NCBI GenBank assembly: GCA_019022495.1
Contig: JAFEKR010000025.1
Coordinates: 558,001-622,000, forward strand
Reading direction: 5' to 3'
DNA from: Epichloe hybrida
Taxonomy: Eukaryota; Ascomycota; Sordariomycetes; Hypocreales; Clavicipitaceae
Length of the DNA: 64,000 nt
The notes beneath the pieces were generated by a model. The model made no database searches and was not told the origin of the DNA. It saw only the letters and a list, made by a program, of their open reading frames with translations. This document shows positions 21,283 through 33,365 of this stretch, piece by piece; positions within the stretch are counted from its first letter, which is position 1, and every line of letters begins with the position of its first letter. The position numbers were made by a program, and so were the translations under genes.

Positions 21283-23131
21283 ATGATGCTCAACAGCAGA
21301 CTTCTCTCTAGAAAGGCCGTCAGGCTGTCGTCCTGGCAGCAGCAGTCGTAAGTTTGGAAGCTAATTGCTCATCCAACGCAGCTCGTCCTGTTTGGATATG
21401 TCTGTTGATTGTCATTGCTGAATAATATGATTTGTCAGACTACCTAAGATTGCTTCGTCTTTGATGCCAGCCCGATGGAGTCGTCAATTTGCCTCTGTTT
21501 CTGGTTTGTATACTACTTGCTTACTACTGCTGACAAAGTCGAATTTTCTCATAATAGTCATCAGCTAACCAGTTTCGCAGAGGAGAAGGATCTTGTCATC
21601 ATCGGAGGTGGTGTTGCTGGATATGTCGCCGCCATCAAGGCTGGACAAGAGGGCATGAAGGTACGACTGGGAACGGTACCGAAATATGTCTGATATTACG
21701 ACTACTAACCATCACACTCTCAGGTCGCGTGTATCGAAAAGCGTGGAACTCTCGGAGGAACCTGCCTCAACGTTGGCTGCATTCCATCAAAATCTCTCTT
21801 AAATAATTCACATCTTTACCACCAAATTTTGCACGACACGAAGAATCGCGGTATCGAAGTCGGCGAAGTCAAACTCAACCTGCCCAATTTCATGAAAGCC
21901 AAGGACTCTGCAGTCAATGGCCTTACAAAAGGTGTGGAGTTCCTTCTGAAAAAGAATGGCGTCGACTACATCAAAGGCGCTGCTTCATTCGTGAACGAAA
22001 ATGATATCAAGGTGGCTCTCAACGAGGGTGGAGAGACGACTGTCCGGGGAAAGAACATACTTATCGCAACTGGTTCTGAAGCCACTCCTTTCCCTGGTCT
22101 TGAAATTGATGAGAAACGTGTCATTACTAGCACTGGCGCCATTGCCTTGGAAAAAGTTCCCGAAACCATGATTGTCATTGGTGGCGGTATCATTGGTTTA
22201 GAAATGGCGTCTGTGTGGTCTCGCCTCGGCACTAAAGTTACTGTGGTCGAATTTCTTGGACAGATTGGTGGTCCCGGTATGGACGCCGAAATTGCAAAAT
22301 CAACTCATAAGCTTTTGAAGAAGCAGGGCATGGAATTCAAACTGAACACCAAGGTCGTCAGCGGTGACAATTCCGGAGACAAGGTCAGCTTAAATGTTGA
22401 CGCTGCCAAGGGTGGCAAATCAGAAACTGTAGGACCCCTTACTTTTACAACCAGCTGAACATCTGTATGCGACCATTTGAACACCTCAGTACACTTGCTA
22501 ATATCGATACTAGCTTGATGCCGATGTTGTACTGGTTGCTATCGGTAGACGACCATATACGCAAGGTTTAGGCCTCGAGAATATTGACATGGAGCTCGAC
22601 GAACGCGGTCGCGTCATTATTGACTCGGAATATCGAACCAAGATTCCTCACATTCGATGCGTTGGAGACGTCACTTTCGGCCCCATGCTCGCGCACAAAG
22701 CTGAGGAAGAGGCTGTTGCTGTGGTGGAGTATATCAAGAAGGGCTATGGCCATGTTAACTATGGATGCATTCCCTCTGTCATGTACACCTATCCTGAAGT
22801 GGCCTGGGTTGGCCAGAATGAGCAAGATCTCAAGAACCAAAAGATCCCCTATCGCGTGGGCACCTTTCCCTTTAGCGCAAACTCGCGTGCCAAAACCAAT
22901 TTGGACACTGACGGCCTTGTGAAGATGTTGGCAGACCCAGAAACGGACAGGCTCCTCGGTGTTCATATCATTGGCCCTAATGCTGGTGAAATGATCGCGG
23001 AGGGCACCTTGGCTATGGAGTATGGGGCGTCCACTGAGGATATCGCGCGAACCTGCCATGCTCATCCCACCTTAGCGGAAGCATTCAAGGAGGCTGCTAT
23101 GGCCACCAGTTCCAAGGCCATTCACTTCTGA
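21283..23131 (+). CDS. LPD1: Mitochondrial dihydrolipoyl dehydrogenase (E3)
   Basis: Five exons: 21,283-21,347, 21,439-21,503, 21,581-21,660, 21,724-22,428 and 22,514-23,131; 510 residues. The start [17 protein letters not shown] is an arginine-rich mitochondrial presequence. The FAD Rossmann motif [15 protein letters not shown] leads to the redox-active disulfide [13 protein letters not shown] (Cys84 and Cys89), then a second Rossmann motif [21 protein letters not shown] for NAD, a GD box ([18 protein letters not shown]) and the C-terminal interface HAHPTLAEA with the catalytic His-x-x-x-x-Glu. Two consecutive ATGs (21,283 and 21,286) are possible starts. It is the shared E3 of the pyruvate, 2-oxoglutarate and branched-chain dehydrogenase complexes and the L protein of glycine cleavage. 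All junctions are in phase; no damage is visible. Confidence 0.97.
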
Positions 23132-24278
23132 TCAACGGGAATCATGAACTGGAAACTGTTACATTCCCAACGCTCTCAAGTTCCTGGTGCCCTTCGCTAT
23201 CAATTAGGAGAGAGCATGCTTTAAATAATGCATCAAGGAGGTTATATAGTCTTGCGAGGAGCCTAACTCAGCGAGATCGGGCCGCTGTTGTAAAGTGGCT
23301 GAAACGTCGGCTACTTCCACACTCTCAGCTTCGACGGTGTAATATTACAATGTTTTCATATTACCAGGCAAATTTGCTATTAACTGGCACGACCTGTTTC
23401 AATTACTCGCCAATTTTGAGAGCTTACGTCGGCCAATATGTAGGCACACACATATCCAAAGTACTACTGGAACATGCAGCGGCATCGGCTAGCAGCCGTT
23501 GAACTGGCCGGAAGTATGGCACGTAGTGGCGTCAATCTTTTGCTCCAAATTGTCCTTCCGCCGATTTCGGGTTTGGTAAGGACGACGTTCCGTTTTAATT
23601 GCGACTCACATTCTTACCAGAATCACTGTGCTTTTTAGTAGATACGGCACCAGAAACACGATGAAAATTTCGGTAGATAATTGTTCTTCGCTTCCAGTAC
23701 TAAGTTTAGTACACAATTCATATAATGAGGAGTTCAATGTAGGTTTCTCAGGTTGAAGCATGTTATGGTCCATTAAGCGTTAAAAACCCACCTGTGTATG
23801 TAAGGTGTGGCCCTACCCTAGGTACCTAAGCAACTAGGTGACCGACCATGGAGGCGCAGATGGCGCAGGAGAGCAGGTGACTTGACACCACCTCCTGGTA
23901 GCATCAATCCCAGCTTATGGTCCATCACCACTGTGGTTCTATTGTTGTCCATGCGCATACGAGCATTCCCTCATAGATCGAGGATCATCATATTTCTGTC
24001 CACCGTATGCATTTTAAGTCATCTCCCATCACCGTCAGATAAACTCAATGCGTCAGGAGTGAATGCGAGCCCTTTCGAAAACACTCACACTGGCGCCAGC
24101 CTCCTGCTGAACTTCCATCTAGTTGGCCTATTTTCGCAACTGCTCATTGCGACCGGTCTTTAATCGCAAATCGTCAAAGAGGTTCGAATTTGCGTAACCA
24201 GTCCCGTATTTTCGACCAGAGCCTTACCATTCTCCTTGTTGTCCGTAGGAAACCGCCAAGCATGCTTTGAAGGTCAAA
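23132..24278. other. Intergenic, LPD1 to VAC14
   Basis: This 1.15-kb co-directional spacer contains one 93-codon frame without ATG start or domain (23,882-24,163). I found no gene, tRNA or repeat. Confidence 0.4.
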
Positions 24279-27200
24279 ATGGATGCGAATATACAACGGG
24301 CGTTGAACGATAAACTCTACGACAAGCGCAAAGTCGGAGCTCTTGAGTAGGTGACTCTTCATCCGCACTTGTTCCCGAGCCCCCCCTCAAATAATCCATG
24401 CTACCTTTGATGGGGGCTTGGATACCGTTGACTATATGTCTGACATGATTATTTCCAACAGGCTAGAGAGAATGATACGAGAGCTCGTGGCATCCAAAGA
24501 TCACCAAAGAGTACACGATATCCTCGAGCAACTTTGCAATGACTATGCTTATGCTGTTCATCAGCCGCATGCCAGAAATGGGGGGCTTATTGGACTAGCC
24601 GCGGCTGCAATTGCACTTGGCCCAGTAAGTAAACAAATATGAATACCCATTGAATACACTGGCTCGATGTTTGGCTGCACACTTACGTGCTACATCCCAC
24701 ATATTCAAATGTAGTCTGATGTTTTCTGCCATTCGGGATAGTGACGGGCAACGTCACTTGCAAATACTCACACTCTTCACAAGAATTTGAACGACCGAGT
24801 CACTAACCGTACCACATAGGACCTCCCCCGATATCTTGCCAAAATTGTTCCACCAGTTCTGGCGTGCTTCACAGACCAAGATGCTCGTGTAAGATACTAT
24901 GCATGCGAGGCCATGTACAACATTGCGAAGGTAGCAAAGGGTGAAATTTTGGTCTATTTTAATAGCATATTTGATCAACTCTGCAGAGTACGAAACTCCG
25001 CTTCAGCCCCAAGCCTGTATCGAACATGGACATGAGCACTGATAGCATTTAGCTTGGAGCTGATTCCGAACTATCCGTAAAAAACGGTGCTGAGCTGCTC
25101 GATCGGCTTGTCAAAGACATAGTAGCCGAGTCAGCTGCTTCGTACGTGTCAGTGCTAGAAGCACCGCCCGCCTTTGATGATGACAAAACATCTATGGAAA
25201 ATCAACACATTCACCTGCCTACAGCGTTCTCTCTGCCAAGATTTATTCCTCTTTTGAAAGAGAGGATATGGGTGATTAACCCCTTTACGAGACAGTTCCT
25301 TGTTGGGTGGATAACCTTGCTAGACTCTATTCCCGACCTTGAGCTTGTGACATGTCTTCCTGAATTTTTGGGAGGCCTGCTCAAATTTCTTGGAGACCAG
25401 AATGTCGACGTTCGGACTGCAACTCAGTCTTGCCTAGACAAATTCTTAAACGAAATTAAGAGGATTGCTCTCGTGAAAAGGGGGATTTTGGAGAGTAGAA
25501 GATCCAGAGAAGGTGGGAAAAGGAAGCGGCAAGATTCGATGGACACAGAGAGCATCCGTCCAAATCTAGAAGAAGGAGACGAGATCGATTCCGATGCATT
25601 TGATGAGGACGTTGAGAGTACTGAAGAAGACTGGATTCCCGGTCAAGATGTCGAGATTAATTATAAGCATATCCTGGAGATTTTGACGGCGACATTGGAT
25701 TCTCCTTTAGGTTTGTTCACATTGTCTCAAACAAAACAGGAAGAGGAACGTTCTGACGAAAAACAGATGAAGATTGTCTATTAGAATCTCTGCGATGGAT
25801 CGTCGAGTTTCTCGATATATCACCGGAAGAGGTGTTACCTTTCACCCCCAAGATTCTCGCGCATATGTTGCCAGCGATGGCTAGTAATAAGGAAACCATT
25901 TATCAAGCCGCTACTCGAGTCAACACATGCCTTATGGATTATGTAGTCTCATTGTCGGATGAATCAGGCCTAAATAGCCAATCTCTTCCACAGAGCCAAC
26001 ATCGGCCCGCCTCCCGGCTTGCTCTAACCCGTGAAAGAGCCGATGACTCGCAAAGCAACAGGGCCTCACTTTCAAGCGTTCGAGAACAGGATTATCAAAG
26101 CGTCTGCCCGGGCCAAAGCAGGTCTACCTCAACCGGCGGCATCCTGACAGCGGTGCCGTCTCCAGACCTAGATTATACGGCGGCTGTCAATTCTCTTACA
26201 CTACTTTTCCTTAATGATCACGAAGCAACAAGAGTTGCTGCTTTGACTTGGCTAATCATGCTTCACAGAAAGGCACCCCGAAAAGTGTTGGCTTTCAATG
26301 ATGGTACTTTTCCTGCCTTGCTTAAAACTCTGTCTGATCCGTCTGACGCGGTTGTGACAAAGGACTTGCAGCTGCTTTCACAGATCTCTCGGAACAGTGA
26401 GGATGATTATTTTGCGAATTTTATGGTTAACTTGCTGCAGCTGTTTTCTACGGATCGCAAGCTTTTGGAGACAAGGGGCAACTTGATCATTCGGCAATTA
26501 TGCCTTAGCCTCAGTCCTGAACGCATTTATCGCACACTGGCCGACTGTATAGAGAAGGAAGAGGATGTTGAGTTCGCCAGCATCATGGTCCAGAATTTGA
26601 ACAACAATCTCATTACTGCCCCACAACTCGCCGAAGTTCGTAAGCGGCTGCGGAACCTTGAAACCAAGGACGGACAAACATTGTTTGTGGCGCTGTTTCG
26701 TTCGTGGTGTTACAATGCTGTGGCCACTTTTTCACTGTGTCTGCTGTCGCAAGCATACGAGCAGGCTTATCATTTGCTCCAGATATTGTGAGACTCGCAT
26801 GGCACCTATCCGGGTCACAGGCCCCAGATAGCTAACTTGAACCAGTGGCGAATTGGACATGACCGTCAATGTGTTGATCCAGGTGGATAAGCTTGTTCAG
26901 CTGATTGAGTCTCCAGTATTCACATGTAAATGCGTTCGCGATCCAGTTCGATTCCACGGTTAACACAGAAACATAGATTTGAGACTTCAGTTGCTCGAGC
27001 CAGAAAAGTACCCATATCTGTACAAATGCATGTATGGGATACTCATGCTTTTGCCGCAATCATCAGCCTTCGCAGCTCTCAAAAATAGGCTCAATAGTGT
27101 CAGCTCAATAGGATATTTACATGTTGCACCCCGCAGGTAAGCCCCGATCTGACGTTTGTTGGAACCGACTTGTAAATGAAAAGGCTTATGACCCGAAATC

Positions 27201-27587
27201 CACCATACTTACTCTCTCATAATAAGCGCGGCGACGTCGACTATCAATCCGAATTACGATCGACCCAACCGACTCAAGGGCCGAGAGGATAGTGGTATCA
27301 GGTGGGTTGAATTGTTGGAGAAGTTTCGCAGCGTGCAAGAAAGGGCGAGGAGGGTGCAGCGACTTAATCTAGACGGCGAAGATATTTCTGCGGCAGGTAT
27401 AGCTGATCTCCGCGTCGGCGATGACTCACTAGAGCCCAAAAGCAGTGTCCGAGTTCCTGCGACAGGAGCCACGCCGATGATGTCGGTCAAAGAGGCCAGT
27501 TCCGCAGCTCCGCTTAAGAAATCCGGTCTTGGGAGACAGTTCGGAAGACTTGGAGGCGCTGTCTCGGGCAAGAACAGAAGAAGCTGA
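24279..27587 (+). CDS. VAC14: VAC14, scaffold of the Fab1/PIKfyve complex
   Basis: Eight exons: 24,279-24,346, 24,462-24,624, 24,820-24,987, 25,053-25,710, 25,767-26,787, 26,846-26,925, 26,977-27,136 and 27,227-27,587; 892 residues with all phases consistent. It starts [29 protein letters not shown] repeats follow ([38 protein letters not shown], then [20 protein letters not shown]). The C-terminal VAC14 domain includes [54 protein letters not shown] and [20 protein letters not shown]. Yeast Vac14 holds Fab1 and Fig4 together at the vacuole to make and turn over PI(3,5)P2. The intron at 25,711-25,766 uses acceptor AACAG; reading through instead would hit TGA and TAG stops. The gene is convergent with the HAUS1-like gene, 87 nt apart. 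Confidence 0.94.
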
Positions 27588-27674
27588 GAAGTACACCACG
27601 CAGCGACAAAACATGTCAACGTACGAAACGAAGAACAGAATATAGCTAGTACTTGTAGAATGATTACTCCTGAC

Positions 27675-28604
27675 TCAACGACGCTTGAGTGGGCTTGCTT
27701 GCTCTACTAGTCCTTCAAATACATGGTCGCGCTGTGCCGTCAAGCTTCTGAGTTGCTCCTGAAGGCTCTCAAGTTGATCTCTTGCTCTCTCGGGATCGCT
27801 TGGCAATCTCCGAAAAGCGGCTATTTGTGAGTCTAGGGTTTTCTTCTCGACTAACAAGCCAAGGAGCTGCTGTTCTTCTCTCATTACAGACTCGATGGTG
27901 CAAGGTAATCGAGGTCTTGAGAACGGCGTGTTTAGACATTCCCGGGCATCTAGTATTTGCTTTGATTTCAATTTCGTCTTTCGCTGCAGATCAAGGTTTT
28001 GTTTAGATAACTCTGTCGGCAAAGTATAGTTGGGGCCCTGGAACAGGGCCAAATGTTCTGCGGAACTTTGCAGTTCACGGATGAGGTGATCTTTCAGCGC
28101 ATTGACTTGGGTCATCACCTGCTCTGTTTCAAAAAGCGAAGTCTGTAGATGCAAGAATTCCTTGCACAAGTCCTCGGGGATGGGAAAGTCGATCCTATGG
28201 TGTACAGACGTGTCTGCTAGTGCCTCGAGAGCAATTTCCCCCTCTCTTGTGAGGTAGTTTGTGACCTTGGCAACGATCAAATTCCGAATCACCAGCCCAT
28301 TCTCACAGCACGATTCTGTTGTCAAGCTCGTAGCAATTTCAGCGCCAGCATTATCTCTTAGCGCTAGCTTGCTCGCGGTAGATATGAGATCTCGATCATC
28401 GTTTGCGGCTTCGTTTATGCCCGCTAATGTAAGCAGCGCCTTCAAAGCTGCAGAATTGCGTTCGTACTCAGGCAGCCTTTGGCTCGGTAGGAGTTTAGAA
28501 AGCCAAGAATCTACATATGACCAATCCTTTGCCGTAGACGCAGCGACGCGAGCAACAGATGGGGAAAACACGGTCGTCGAATCGTCTTGGCGTAGATAAG
28601 CCAT
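27675..28604 (-). CDS. HAUS1-like augmin subunit
   Basis: A single minus-strand exon with ATG at 28,604; 309 residues. The N-terminal part is short and helical (DWSYVDSWLSKLLPSQRLPEYERNSAAL), and the C-terminal half is predicted coiled coil rich in Leu/Gln/Glu (EEQQLLGLLVEKKTLDSQ, ERARDQLESLQEQLRSLTAQ). This layout resembles HAUS augmin-like complex subunit 1 of filamentous fungi, which links microtubules to gamma-tubulin for branching nucleation. The call is by overall resemblance, not by a catalytic motif, so a different coiled-coil protein is possible. A 10-base G run (28,613-28,622) lies 8 nt upstream of the start codon, in the 5' leader. Confidence 0.6.
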   Translation of the reverse strand: MAYLRQDDSTTVFSPSVARVAASTAKDWSYVDSWLSKLLPSQRLPEYERNSAALKALLTLAGINEAANDDRDLISTASKLALRDNAGAEIATSLTTESCCENGLVIRNLIVAKVTNYLTREGEIALEALADTSVHHRIDFPIPEDLCKEFLHLQTSLFETEQVMTQVNALKDHLIRELQSSAEHLALFQGPNYTLPTELSKQNLDLQRKTKLKSKQILDARECLNTPFSRPRLPCTIESVMREEQQLLGLLVEKKTLDSQIAAFRRLPSDPERARDQLESLQEQLRSLTAQRDHVFEGLVEQASPLKRR

Positions 28605-29422
28605 GAAACCGAGGGGGGGGGGAGTAAATTAAACTCTATTTGGGCAGGAAAGATTTCTAAGAAACATCTGCCTCATTTGCGTCGTGAAAGGTTGATAGTG
28701 GTAACTTTTGTGACTCAAGAACCATAGATACTTCGTGAGTTTCTGATTTGGCTTGCTTCGGTATTAACCTCAGAGTTGCATTACATGCAAGAAAAAGGTC
28801 TATACTAAGTAGGTGGAGTGCGTACGGACTAAGCCTAAAACGGGAGATACACAACAGTGTTATTAACACGGTTTTCCCTATAAGGCCCACCTAAACTAGC
28901 ATTTTTCGCACTGGAGGGGGTGGTCGCAAACTTATGGCCTGTCACTGTACCTCTTTACGCATATTTTACGGACTACATGCCAGATACCTATGTACTACGC
29001 AGGGCCCACTAATGCATTTTTAGTACACGTTGGCAATTTTGACCATGCAAAGTGTCATCTTAACCCGGCCGATAATAGTTAACACAGTATCCTGAATCCA
29101 AATATCCTCGCCTTCATACTGAAATGCACTCATTTAAATGCTCTTAGACAAGTTTGTCACACGTCATTCATCATTACAATCAATTCTAGTTTCAGAGCCA
29201 TTGCTCAAGTTCAACGGCCCTTCGTGCCACTATAATCGCAATCGCATTTCCACTTCATTGAGCCTCCAGCTTCTATCGTCGCGGTGATTGAGGTATAATT
29301 CTCATATGCTCATCAGTGTTTTCTGCCTCTAACTTCTGACAAGCCAGGATCCGGGATTCTCCGATCGCGTCTTTCCATCAACTGCCGTTTCTCGATACAA
29401 TCCATCCCATCGTCTGTCGATA
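28605..29422. promoter_or_regulatory. Divergent promoter region, HAUS1-like / DNAJC3-like
   Basis: This 0.8-kb gap starts with the G run at 28,613-28,622, and bases 29,100-29,400 probably include the leader of the downstream gene. A candidate leader intron (donor GTATAA near 29,292, acceptor near 29,347) is possible but unproven. I identified no UPR element with confidence. Confidence 0.35.
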
Positions 29423-31110
29423 ATGCGACTGGGTTTTGCCAACTTAGTGTTCACGGCAAGCTTGCTTGCATCCGCTACCTCAATCGTCGCCCTAGACATA
29501 CCTGCAGATCTTCCAGTCTCTGCCCTATTGACGTCAGCACAAACGCATCTTGCTAAGGGTGAAACGACTGAGGCGCTCGCATACTACGATGCGGCCGTCG
29601 CCAAGGATCCATCAAACTACCTGACGTTCTTCAAACGTGCCACAACTTATCTTTCGCTTGGCCGACCAAACCAAGCAAGCATCGACTTTGGCAAGGTTTT
29701 GGAGTTGAAACCTGGTTTTCAAGGAGCTCATCTTCAGCTAGCGAGAATAAAATCCAAGGTTGCCGACTGGGAAGGCGCCCGCGCAGAGTATTTACTGGCA
29801 CAGAAAGATCAGGACTCCTTCGAAATACTGGGGCTCGCTGAGGCTCAAAGTGCCGCTGAGCTAGCTACGGCCGCAGAAAAAGACGGAAAATGGGAGGAAT
29901 GTATTAACCATGCTGGCGCGGCTATCTTGATTGCATCTCGGGCCCCCAGCTTGCGTGAACTGCGTTCCCGTTGCCGCTTTGAACGTGGAGAGGTTGAGGA
30001 GGGTATGGGCGATTTGCATCATGTCATTCAGCTCCGACCTGGTAATACTGATCCGCACGTTCTTATCTCAACTACTACCTTTTACGGCCTTGCCGACTTC
30101 GACAATGGCCTAGCACAGATCAGAAAATGTTTACATTCTGACCCCGACTCAAAGGTTTGCAAGGCTCTACATAAGCAGGAAAAGCGCGTTCATAAAGCCC
30201 TTCAAAAGATTGAGGGTCAGCTCAGTCGTGGTCAGATTACTACGGCAGGGCGAGCATTGGTAGGCACCACTGAGGAACCGGGCCTGCTTCCAGATCTCAG
30301 GGCGCAAATTGATGAATTGAGACACGAAGGAAGGATACCAGCGAAAGCTAGGACAAGATTATATGAGAAAGTGGTAGAAATGGTGTGCCAAGCTTACTCT
30401 GAAGTAAGTATACAACTTCGCCTCTTGTTGCTCGGTCCCAGGTTCTTTTCTCGTCCTGTAGGGGCTAAGCCTCTTCGGTTGCAATCATATCGCTGCACAA
30501 CTTTACGAAGTGGTCTAACACTTAATAGTCAAATCATAAAGAGGCGTCAAGATATTGTGAGGAAGCACTTAAAGTAGACGCTGAATCATTTTGGGGTCTT
30601 GTCTACCAAGGCAAATCTCTCCTCAAACGCGAAGAATTCGAGGCGGCAATTCAAACTCTCGAAAAGGCAGCAGAACTTCGGCCTGACAAGAGAGATAAAG
30701 TCAATCCCATTTTAAACAAGGCACAGGTCGCATTGAAGCGCAGCAAGACAAAGAACTACTACAAAGTACTCGGAGTGGCTAGTGATGCTGATGAAAGGCA
30801 AATAAAAGCGGCATATCGAAAAGCATCGAAGCAGCATCATCCAGACAAGGCTGCTAAGCAAGGGATCAGTAAAGAACAGGCAGAGAAGAAGATGGCCGCG
30901 ATTAACGAGGCATACGAAGTCCTGAGTGACCCGGAATTGCGTGCCCGCTTCGATCAAGGGGATGACCCAAACTCTCAAGATCGAGGAAGCCCCTTTCAAG
31001 GAAGCTCATTTGGAGGCGGCGGGCACCCGTTCATGTTCCATCAACAGGGTGGGGGTGGAGCTAATTTCAAGTTCCATTTTCCTGGTGGAGGAGGTCCATT
31101 TGGGTTTTAA
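29423..31110 (+). CDS. DNAJC3/P58-IPK-like ER co-chaperone (TPR + J domain)
   Basis: Two exons, 29,423-30,403 and 30,529-31,110, with a 125-nt intron; 520 residues. The first 24 residues (MRLGFANLVFTASLLASATSIVA) are a signal peptide. TPR repeats occupy about 28-385 (for example AKGETTEALAYYDAAVAKDPSN and YLSLGRPNQASIDFGKVLEL). The J domain begins at KNYYKVLGVASDADERQIKAAYR (residues about 402-470), with an intact HPD at about 431. A Gly/Phe-rich tail closes the protein (GGGGHPFMFHQQGGGG). Signal peptide plus TPR plus J domain is the architecture of P58-IPK, an ER-lumenal J protein that stimulates BiP/Kar2 and binds misfolded clients. No HDEL-type retention signal is present. It is convergent with the mitoferrin gene. 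Confidence 0.9.
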
Positions 31111-31940
31111 GTCAATCTCCTATTTGTACATCTTCTTGTCTTATCCAGGCCAAATAAATATATTATATCCTGTTGGCCAAATCATCCTAGGGGAATCCGT
31201 TACTTGTAAACGAGATTCAATCCGGGCATTTACTACTCGCCGTATGTTCAACAGTTCTCAGAGTTTTGCTAATGGGAGCTGTACGGAAAGGCACCGACTG
31301 ACATTACAAATCACTCTTTTCTTCATTCTATCCCTCAAGATTTACCACTTTCATAGTGTAACATATTTGAGGCAGTATTGGTATGTAAGGCGAAATGAGC
31401 AGATTTGAACGATTTAGTTGGCCTCGAAATATAATCCTCTCTGATACACGACAAGCTTAGCGACATTCATAGAGGCCAAACGTCAAGCTTGGATGTGCGA
31501 CCATGTCGCTCCTTTTTCATTCATTATTCAGCTACATCAGTATCATCCTCAGAGCTCGATCTTGACTGGTCAACACAGCACCCGCGTCCCCCGTAACAAT
31601 CAAGACGATCTACTCAAGCTTAGTTCTGGTAGCCAAAGTGCGGGGCGTTGAATGCAAAACGTACTGATGCAAGAAATGAACCACATAGATCAGAAATACA
31701 ATCCAAGGCTTTCTGAAAAAAGTGAGTGTTGGTGAAAATGAAAAGAAATTTAAAGTAACAGAGAAAGTCAACATCCGACGCCCTTGACGATAGTGGCCAC
31801 GGGAACCCAGCCATTCTTCAAAATACTATTTCCTAGTCCAGTGTTCAGCAATTGTGCTTTAATTAGGTTATCAAAGTTGCCTGCTTATGACGAATCGTTA
31901 CGTTTGATGAAATATGCCCTGTGCAGTTGTTAGTTGGTAC
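31111..31940. other. Convergent 3' intergenic, DNAJC3-like / mitoferrin
   Basis: Non-coding; AT-rich 3' UTR sequence from both sides. I saw no repeat or RNA gene. Confidence 0.4.
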
Positions 31941-33365
31941 TCAGAGAGAGCTGCATTGACTCAATTCGATGTGAAATTTGTACTCGTACTTTGAAAATTC
32001 GTATGCTGACCAGCAGATGGCAGTGCTAGGCATAGTTGTCACGACTCTTGGGCGTACGCCTTTGAAGAATCCTCGGAGGCCTTCCCTGTGGTAAAGCAGC
32101 TGGCAACCACCAAGGAAGCCATTTACATTGCGGATTTGTGGGTCCGATGATGTGCCGCGAGTTTGTAATATCGTTTTGATGACATCCATGGGTGTGGTCA
32201 GACCGGCCGCAAATCCTCCTGCAACTGCTCCCGCTAAGCAATGCGTCAACGGATCATATTCCTTCTCCGGATTCATGGCCGTTGAAATGGATTCGTACGC
32301 GAGAAACTGCAAAGCGGTAAATGGCACAGTCATGGACAAAGTGGTCGGGTACGATATGTAGAAAGCTCCTACGCCTTCGTTTCGATACACAAATTTTGCA
32401 CAATCAACCATAGATCTGTACATTTTGCTCGAATCCTGAATTTGCATTCGTTGTTTTATAACTTGAGACAATGTATTAGTTTTGATCTGTTCATGTGACC
32501 GAATAATGACGACCAAAATAACGTACCGTCGAAGGGATTCATGAAAGCATCGCTGGCAATGGTAGCGGCAGCTCCACTAGTAACTGTCAAGTGCAATTCG
32601 TTAGATGGTTACTCGTGTTTACGAATACAACGAGATTTTGTTATAGGTCCTCAACTTACCAGCGGCTAATGGGTGGTGGACGCCAGCCTGATTGCCTCCC
32701 ATAGCATGTTTGACAGCCTCATATGTCGCAAAATAAACAGCATGTGCTGGGCCTGGACAGTCCAGTTCAGTAAATATACAGAATGCGGACAATCGATTTG
32801 TTCGCTATCGTACCGGCTCCAACTATAACACTAGACATTCCGCGCCAGAGGCTGAAGAAGCCTTCCCTCGATGCCATCTGATAGGTACTGCGGAGCACGC
32901 CCGAGTGAGCTGTATTAGAGGTGGTATTCAGCAATTGCATCCGCGTCTAGAGTTGTTGGGTCAGCAAAGCAGGTTACAGCAAAGATGAATGGAGAGACGC
33001 CCACGACGTTAAAGTCAACGTTGTAAAAAGCTTCGGAGAGGTAAGTATCGTATACCTTGATTGCATCGATGGGATACATGACAGTATGTTCCTGACGAAG
33101 CCTAGTTAGCGGCATGTTACACATATAGAAAGACGCATGACACGTCGTAATGTTTGGACCGGGGGAAGGTCAAGAAAGTCGGGACGTACCGCGATGCCCG
33201 CGAAGGCTCCAGCAGCCATATTTTGGAGCAGGGAGAAATTTGGGGGGAGGGATTCGTAGCTAAAAACAGATGGTGAGTTGTATTAGCTGGTATTCATCGT
33301 CCTCAAGAAAGCAACGAAGAAATTTACTCATAATCGTCCCCTTGCTCGGCGCTTGGCTGGGCCAT
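31941..33365 (-). CDS. Mitoferrin, mitochondrial iron carrier (MRS3/MRS4)
   Basis: Seven minus-strand exons: 33,365-33,328, 33,259-33,190, 33,091-33,056, 32,946-32,814, 32,752-32,660, 32,583-32,527 and 32,461-31,941; 948 nt, 315 residues. Three carrier repeats with their PxD/ExxK signatures are visible: MYPIDAIKTRMQ, NPFDVIKQRMQ and TTPMDVIKTILQTRG. The N-terminus YDYESLPPNFSLLQNMAAGAFAGIAEH (split at the intron after IA) is typical of mitoferrins, as is GPAHAVYFATYEAVKHAMGG in helix 2. ATG 33,365 is the first in-frame ATG after an upstream TAA. The protein imports ferrous iron across the inner membrane for Fe-S cluster and haem synthesis. The 36-nt exon 3 is small but unambiguous. The C-terminus after EFSKYEYKF is longer than the carrier core. 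Confidence 0.93.

Noticed and set aside
23882..24163. 93-codon open frame between LPD1 and VAC14
   Set aside because: It starts without ATG, has no domain, splice context or partner exon.
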